64,000 bases of DNA, taken from positions 1 to 64,000 of the forward strand of contig NZ_RQIS01000010.1 in NCBI RefSeq assembly GCF_003837865.1, given 5' to 3'. Under the pieces are notes generated by a model. The model worked only from the letters and a program-made list of their open reading frames with translations. It was not told the DNA's origin and did no database searches. The translations under genes were made by a program, and so were the position numbers. Source of the stretch: Paraburkholderia dinghuensis (lineage in GTDB: Bacteria; Pseudomonadota; Gammaproteobacteria; Burkholderiales; Burkholderiaceae). How positions within the stretch are numbered: the stretch's first letter is position 1; each line of letters starts with the position of its first letter. Shown piece by piece: positions 60,559 to 64,000 of this stretch.

Positions 60559-63164
60559 GAACGCCGGCCTCCAGCCAGCAAGGAAAGATCGGCGAGTGTG
60601 ATGAACACGCTAATCGAGCCGGAAGCGGCCAGATAGCGTGGTTCCCAGCGGGGTGCGAACTTGTTCTTGAAGCCGCGCAGCCCCCGGAAGTTGTAGAACT
60701 TGCCGCCGAAACGCCAGATCAGTCCGGCGAGGCGGTGCCAAGGCGAGGCAAGCGGCGTCGGCCCCATGCCCGAGAGCGGCGCCATGCCGAGCGACAGCGC
60801 CTCGTAGCCCGCGTCCTTCAAACGGAGCGCGAGCTGCGTGAACAGATACTCCATCGCATACGGCGACGCTTCCGGCAGATGGCGCATCACGCCGACTGTC
60901 GCCTCGGTGTTGAGGTCGGTCGTCATGAACGTGACGAACGCGATCGGCTCGTCGTTCTGGCGCACGAGCAGCACCGACTGCGCCGCGAGATAGTCATCGT
61001 CGAAGGCGGCCACCGAGAAGCTCTTCTCGCGCGCGTCGCGGCTGTCGAGCCAGGCGTCGGAGATCGCGCGCAGCACTGGCAGATGCGCGCTGATCTGCGT
61101 GCTGTCGATGTGTTCGATCGTCAAGCCGTCGCGTTCGCCGCGCTTGAGCGCATAACGCAGATGCGCACGCTGCGGGCCCTTGAGATCGAAGTCCTTGAGC
61201 ATCACGCGAGCTTCTTCGCCGAGTTTCATCAGCGTGAGGCCGGCGTCGAGATAGAGCGGCAGCGCGTCGGCGCGGACCTGGTAGAACGCAGCCCGGCCGC
61301 CGTGCGCATGCGCGAGCGTGACGAACTGGCGGACGAGCGCGGGCCATTCTTCTCGCGGGCCGACGGGATCGTGCAGCGCGGCCCATGTACGGCCGCGTTT
61401 CGCAAACATCAGGAAGGCGTTGCGCTTCTCCGAGAACAGGAAGCTCTTGTCGCCCATCAGCGCGAGGCCTGCGTCGCTGCGCTCCTGCGCGCGCACGATG
61501 CGTGCCGCTTCCACGAGATCCTCGATTGGCGGCATCACGAAGCGGCCCTTCGCCGGACGCATCAGTTGCCACAGTGCGAGTGCGGCAGCGAGCATGCCGG
61601 CGCCGAGCGTCGCACGCAGTGCGCGCGGGGCGCGTTCGTCGAATGCGAACTGCCACCATAGATTGTGCGAGTACTGTACGTCGCGGAACGCGAACAGCAG
61701 CACCCAAACGGCGAGCGCGATCACGCAGCCGACCGACGCGAGCCAGCCCGGCGTGAAGCGCTCGGCGAACAACGAAGAATGGCGGTTGAAGCGGTGCCGC
61801 GTGGCGAAAAGCAGCGCGATCAACGCGCACAGCACGCCTGCTTCGACGAACGCCAGCCCCTTCGCGAATGAGAGGACGAGGCTGGCGGAGGCGATCATTA
61901 GTGCGAGCCACCACGCGGCGTCGAGTCGCCGCAGCAGCCCGCGCGCGACGAACAGCAGCCCCACGCCGAGCAGGCTACCGAGCAGCTGCGAGCTTTCGAG
62001 CACCCAGAGCGGCACGATGGTTTGCAGCACGGCGATGCGGTGTGAGAACGCGGGCGTCGCGCCCGAGATCACCAGCATGCCGCCGGTCACGAATGTCACG
62101 ATCGCCAGAAAGAGTGGGGCGAGCTGGGAGACGCCGTCGGCGCCGCGGCGGGCCAGGCTCGCGCCGAGCGGCGTGGCGAGCGCGCGGCCTTCGAAGACGG
62201 CGAGCAGGGCAGCCGAGAGCGCGAGCGGTGCGCCGAAGTAAATCGCACGATAGGCGAGCAGCGCGCCGAGGATCTTCGAGGCCGGCACGTCCGAGCCGAG
62301 CGCGAAGACCATTGCCGCTTCGAATACGCCAATGCCGCCGGGCGTGTGCCCGATCAGGCCGAGCAGCATCGCGGCGGAATAGACGGTCAGGAAATCGGGG
62401 AAGCCGACGTGCGCACGCGGCATCAGTGCCCAGAGCGCGAGCCCGGCGCCCACGACGTCGAGCGCGGCGAGCAGCAATTGCGCGACGAGGTCGCGCCGTG
62501 CAGGTACGGCAAAGCGCAACCAGGCGCGGCCGAACGGCACGATCTCCCGCGACTTCGCGGGGCACGCTGCGATCATCACGGCGCCGCATGCGAGGAGCGC
62601 GCCGCCGATCCAGCGCAGCGCTTCGGGCGCGATGTGCAGCACGCCAGCGAGCGTGTCCGCGGCGCAGACCATGCCGAGCGCCGCCATCAGCGCGAGGGCG
62701 AGCGCGAGCGTGACGCTCGTGAACACGGTCATGCGGCCGACCTGCGCGGGGGTGACACCGGCGCTGCCATAGACGCGGCAACGCACGGCACCGCCGGTCA
62801 GTGCGCCAAATCCGGTGACGTTGCCGAGCGCCGATCCGGCGATTGCACCGACCCAGAGCGCGCCGCGCGAGACGCGCGCGCCGAGATAGCGCAATCCGAC
62901 GGCATCACGCCCGACGAGCGCGGCGAAGCTCAGGGCCGTGGCGGCCACGGCGCCCAGCCACTCTTCCGGGGCCAGATGCCACAGGTGGCGGATCACCGAC
63001 CGGTAATCGACAGACTGCGAGAGGTGCTGGAACACCACGAGCAGCAGCGCGCAGATGCCGAGCACCAGGGCCGGCGCGACGAAGCGCTGCAGGCGAAGGG
63101 CGGTCGCGCGACGCCGCAGTGCGGCGATGGCGCGCATCGTGCGAGAGGATTGCGAGAGGGACAT
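60555..63164 (-). CDS. mprF: Lysylphosphatidylglycerol synthetase/flippase (MprF/LpiA)
   Basis: The 869-residue membrane protein has an N-terminal flippase of about 14 transmembrane segments (to about residue 530) and a C-terminal cytoplasmic DUF2156/GNAT-like synthase (about 560-869). The synthase has blocks such as FLMFAKRGRTWAALHDPVGPREEW and PEASPYAMEYLFTQLALRLKDAGYEALSLGMAPLSGM (given by its ends). It transfers an amino acid from tRNA to phosphatidylglycerol and flips the lipid outward, lowering surface charge and raising resistance to acid and cationic peptides. Which amino acid is used cannot be told here. It is cotranscribed with acvB. Confidence 0.9.
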   Translation of the reverse strand: MSLSQSSRTMRAIAALRRRATALRLQRFVAPALVLGICALLLVVFQHLSQSVDYRSVIRHLWHLAPEEWLGAVAATALSFAALVGRDAVGLRYLGARVSRGALWVGAIAGSALGNVTGFGALTGGAVRCRVYGSAGVTPAQVGRMTVFTSVTLALALALMAALGMVCAADTLAGVLHIAPEALRWIGGALLACGAVMIAACPAKSREIVPFGRAWLRFAVPARRDLVAQLLLAALDVVGAGLALWALMPRAHVGFPDFLTVYSAAMLLGLIGHTPGGIGVFEAAMVFALGSDVPASKILGALLAYRAIYFGAPLALSAALLAVFEGRALATPLGASLARRGADGVSQLAPLFLAIVTFVTGGMLVISGATPAFSHRIAVLQTIVPLWVLESSQLLGSLLGVGLLFVARGLLRRLDAAWWLALMIASASLVLSFAKGLAFVEAGVLCALIALLFATRHRFNRHSSLFAERFTPGWLASVGCVIALAVWVLLFAFRDVQYSHNLWWQFAFDERAPRALRATLGAGMLAAALALWQLMRPAKGRFVMPPIEDLVEAARIVRAQERSDAGLALMGDKSFLFSEKRNAFLMFAKRGRTWAALHDPVGPREEWPALVRQFVTLAHAHGGRAAFYQVRADALPLYLDAGLTLMKLGEEARVMLKDFDLKGPQRAHLRYALKRGERDGLTIEHIDSTQISAHLPVLRAISDAWLDSRDAREKSFSVAAFDDDYLAAQSVLLVRQNDEPIAFVTFMTTDLNTEATVGVMRHLPEASPYAMEYLFTQLALRLKDAGYEALSLGMAPLSGMGPTPLASPWHRLAGLIWRFGGKFYNFRGLRGFKNKFAPRWEPRYLAASGSISVFITLADLSLLAGGRRS

Positions 63165-63770
63165 GGATAGGTCTGACGATTCTCCGATGCCGTCGTTTTG
63201 CGCACCGGGCTTCCCCGGGGAACGGCATCTCCCTTTATTTATGGCGTTTCGTGGCGGTCGGATGGTTTTGCGACACGCCGTGCAGCGGAACGTAAACGTT
63301 TGGTAAAGGACTGGTAAAACTCAGCAAACGTTCCAGACATCGATGTGGTTGACCACGCGGGGAAAAATAGGGCGAATCGGCGCCGGGGAAATCTGGCTTC
63401 CGATAAGCTGGATGTAATTCGAACGGGGGCGATTATAAACGCATGTTTTAAGATAAAGCGCACTAATTTCGGGATGTGGCTTTGTGTCGCCGGTATTCTC
63501 CTGATCATTCAAATTTGATCCGAATCTGTCAGCGGAAGGTTCGCGGCGGATGTCCAGGGGAGTGCCGACGGAGCTGGAAATAAAGCGCCTTTTGCGTATC
63601 AAGGGGTCGGATTATCTATTTTCCGGCTGCAATGAATTAATAAGCAGAAGAATAAAAACTGGAGCGGCTGTTAACAAATTGAGACAAGATTTTTAATCTT
63701 TTTTACTTCGCCGCTCCGGAGGATTAGTCTCATTTGGTCAAGTGACGTTTTATCAAGCCAGGAGAATGAT
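63165..63770. other. Intergenic region between mprF and the third porin
   Basis: About 600 bp between divergent starts. The half nearest the porin (63400-63770) is AT-rich relative to the genome. It should hold the mprF promoter and a long porin leader. I found no RNA gene or coding region. Confidence 0.45.
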
Positions 63771-64000
63771 GTGAACCGATTCGCCTTGACTTCTCTTTCA
63801 TTGGCGGCGCTCGGCGCCGCAGGTGTAGCCCACGCGCAGTCAAGCGTGACGCTGTACGGCGCCATTGACACTTCCATCACCTATGTCAACCATGCCGCCG
63901 GAAGTAACAGCCTGTGGTCGCTCGGCAATACGTCCAATGGCAATCTCTCGGGCTCGCGCTGGGGCCTGAAGGGCGCTGAGGATCTCGGCGGCGGTCTCAA
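63771..64000 (+). CDS. Gram-negative porin, N-terminal part (runs off the window)
   Basis: A GTG start (VNRFALTSLSLAALGAAGVAHA, a 22-residue signal peptide) is followed by the mature sequence QSSVTLYGAIDTSITYVNH and the conserved SRWGLKGAEDLGGGL block, where the window ends. An AGGAG site lies 6-7 bp upstream of the GTG; the nearby ATGs lead straight to a stop, so GTG is the only good start. It is the third OmpC-like porin of the window, with a complete C terminus expected downstream. Confidence 0.92.
   Translation, partial: MNRFALTSLSLAALGAAGVAHAQSSVTLYGAIDTSITYVNHAAGSNSLWSLGNTSNGNLSGSRWGLKGAEDLGGGL

Overview
The window looks like a chromosomal or megaplasmid segment of a Burkholderiaceae member (Burkholderia, Paraburkholderia or Caballeronia type). 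The evidence is a high GC content, three OmpC-like porins whose mature part begins QSSVTLYG, a DUF3138 outer-membrane protein, an lpiA/acvB-type pair, and many LysR, IclR, GntR, MarR and Lrp regulators beside small catabolic operons. I saw no phage, transposase, CRISPR array, rRNA or tRNA. The species cannot be fixed from this sequence alone.

Layout. 1-2.4 kb: tail of acetyl-CoA synthetase, the acetate permease satP, and a porin. 2.9-7.2 kb: ugpBAEC, a glycerol-3-phosphate type ABC importer. 8.0-8.3 kb: a small secreted PXPV-repeat protein with a His/Trp-rich tail. 8.5-25.3 kb: a large putrescine locus. The minus arm is puuD-puuA-spuC-potFGHI-DUF3138-puuB-puuB and the plus arm is puuR-puuC-speB. 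Together they cover uptake (PotFGHI), production from agmatine (SpeB), gamma-glutamylation (PuuA), oxidation (two PuuB copies, PuuC), hydrolysis to GABA (PuuD), direct transamination (SpuC) and control (PuuR). 25.3-28.7 kb: MarR and a divergent DHA2 drug exporter, an AEC carrier and a glycine-zipper lipoprotein. 28.7-35.1 kb: a divergent carbohydrate-type ABC importer (binding protein and two permeases on minus; SDR dehydrogenase, ATPase and RpiR regulator on plus). 35.1-40.4 kb: two IclR regulators, the remnant of a third, and a divergent operon of an unusual metallo-beta-lactamase-fold protein, a class A flavin monooxygenase and a DUF2783 protein. 40.5-47.0 kb: Lrp with a LysE exporter, a DUF2242 lipoprotein, a rubredoxin, a FUSC protein and a second porin. 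47.1-53.7 kb: a class III aminotransferase with its GntR regulator, a SulP transporter, DoxX, pirin and LysR. 54.1-56.4 kb: ahpC-ahpF behind a recognisable OxyR-type site. 56.9-59.0 kb: GYD protein, small protein and an accessory glutamine synthetase behind NtrC-like sites. 59.2-63.2 kb: acvB-mprF (aminoacyl-phosphatidylglycerol metabolism). The window ends inside a third porin.

The most interesting structure is a family of 34-bp near-perfect palindromes. At least six copies lie in four intergenic regions. In four of them the element sits directly against the Shine-Dalgarno of an unrelated gene, with a shared flank (TCGACAGGAGACA) and paired arm changes between copies. Other points worth checking are the metallo-beta-lactamase-fold protein that keeps its Zn1 ligands but has lost three Zn2 ligands, the 113-bp repeat that is the relic of a third IclR gene, and several clean operator palindromes beside their likely regulators.
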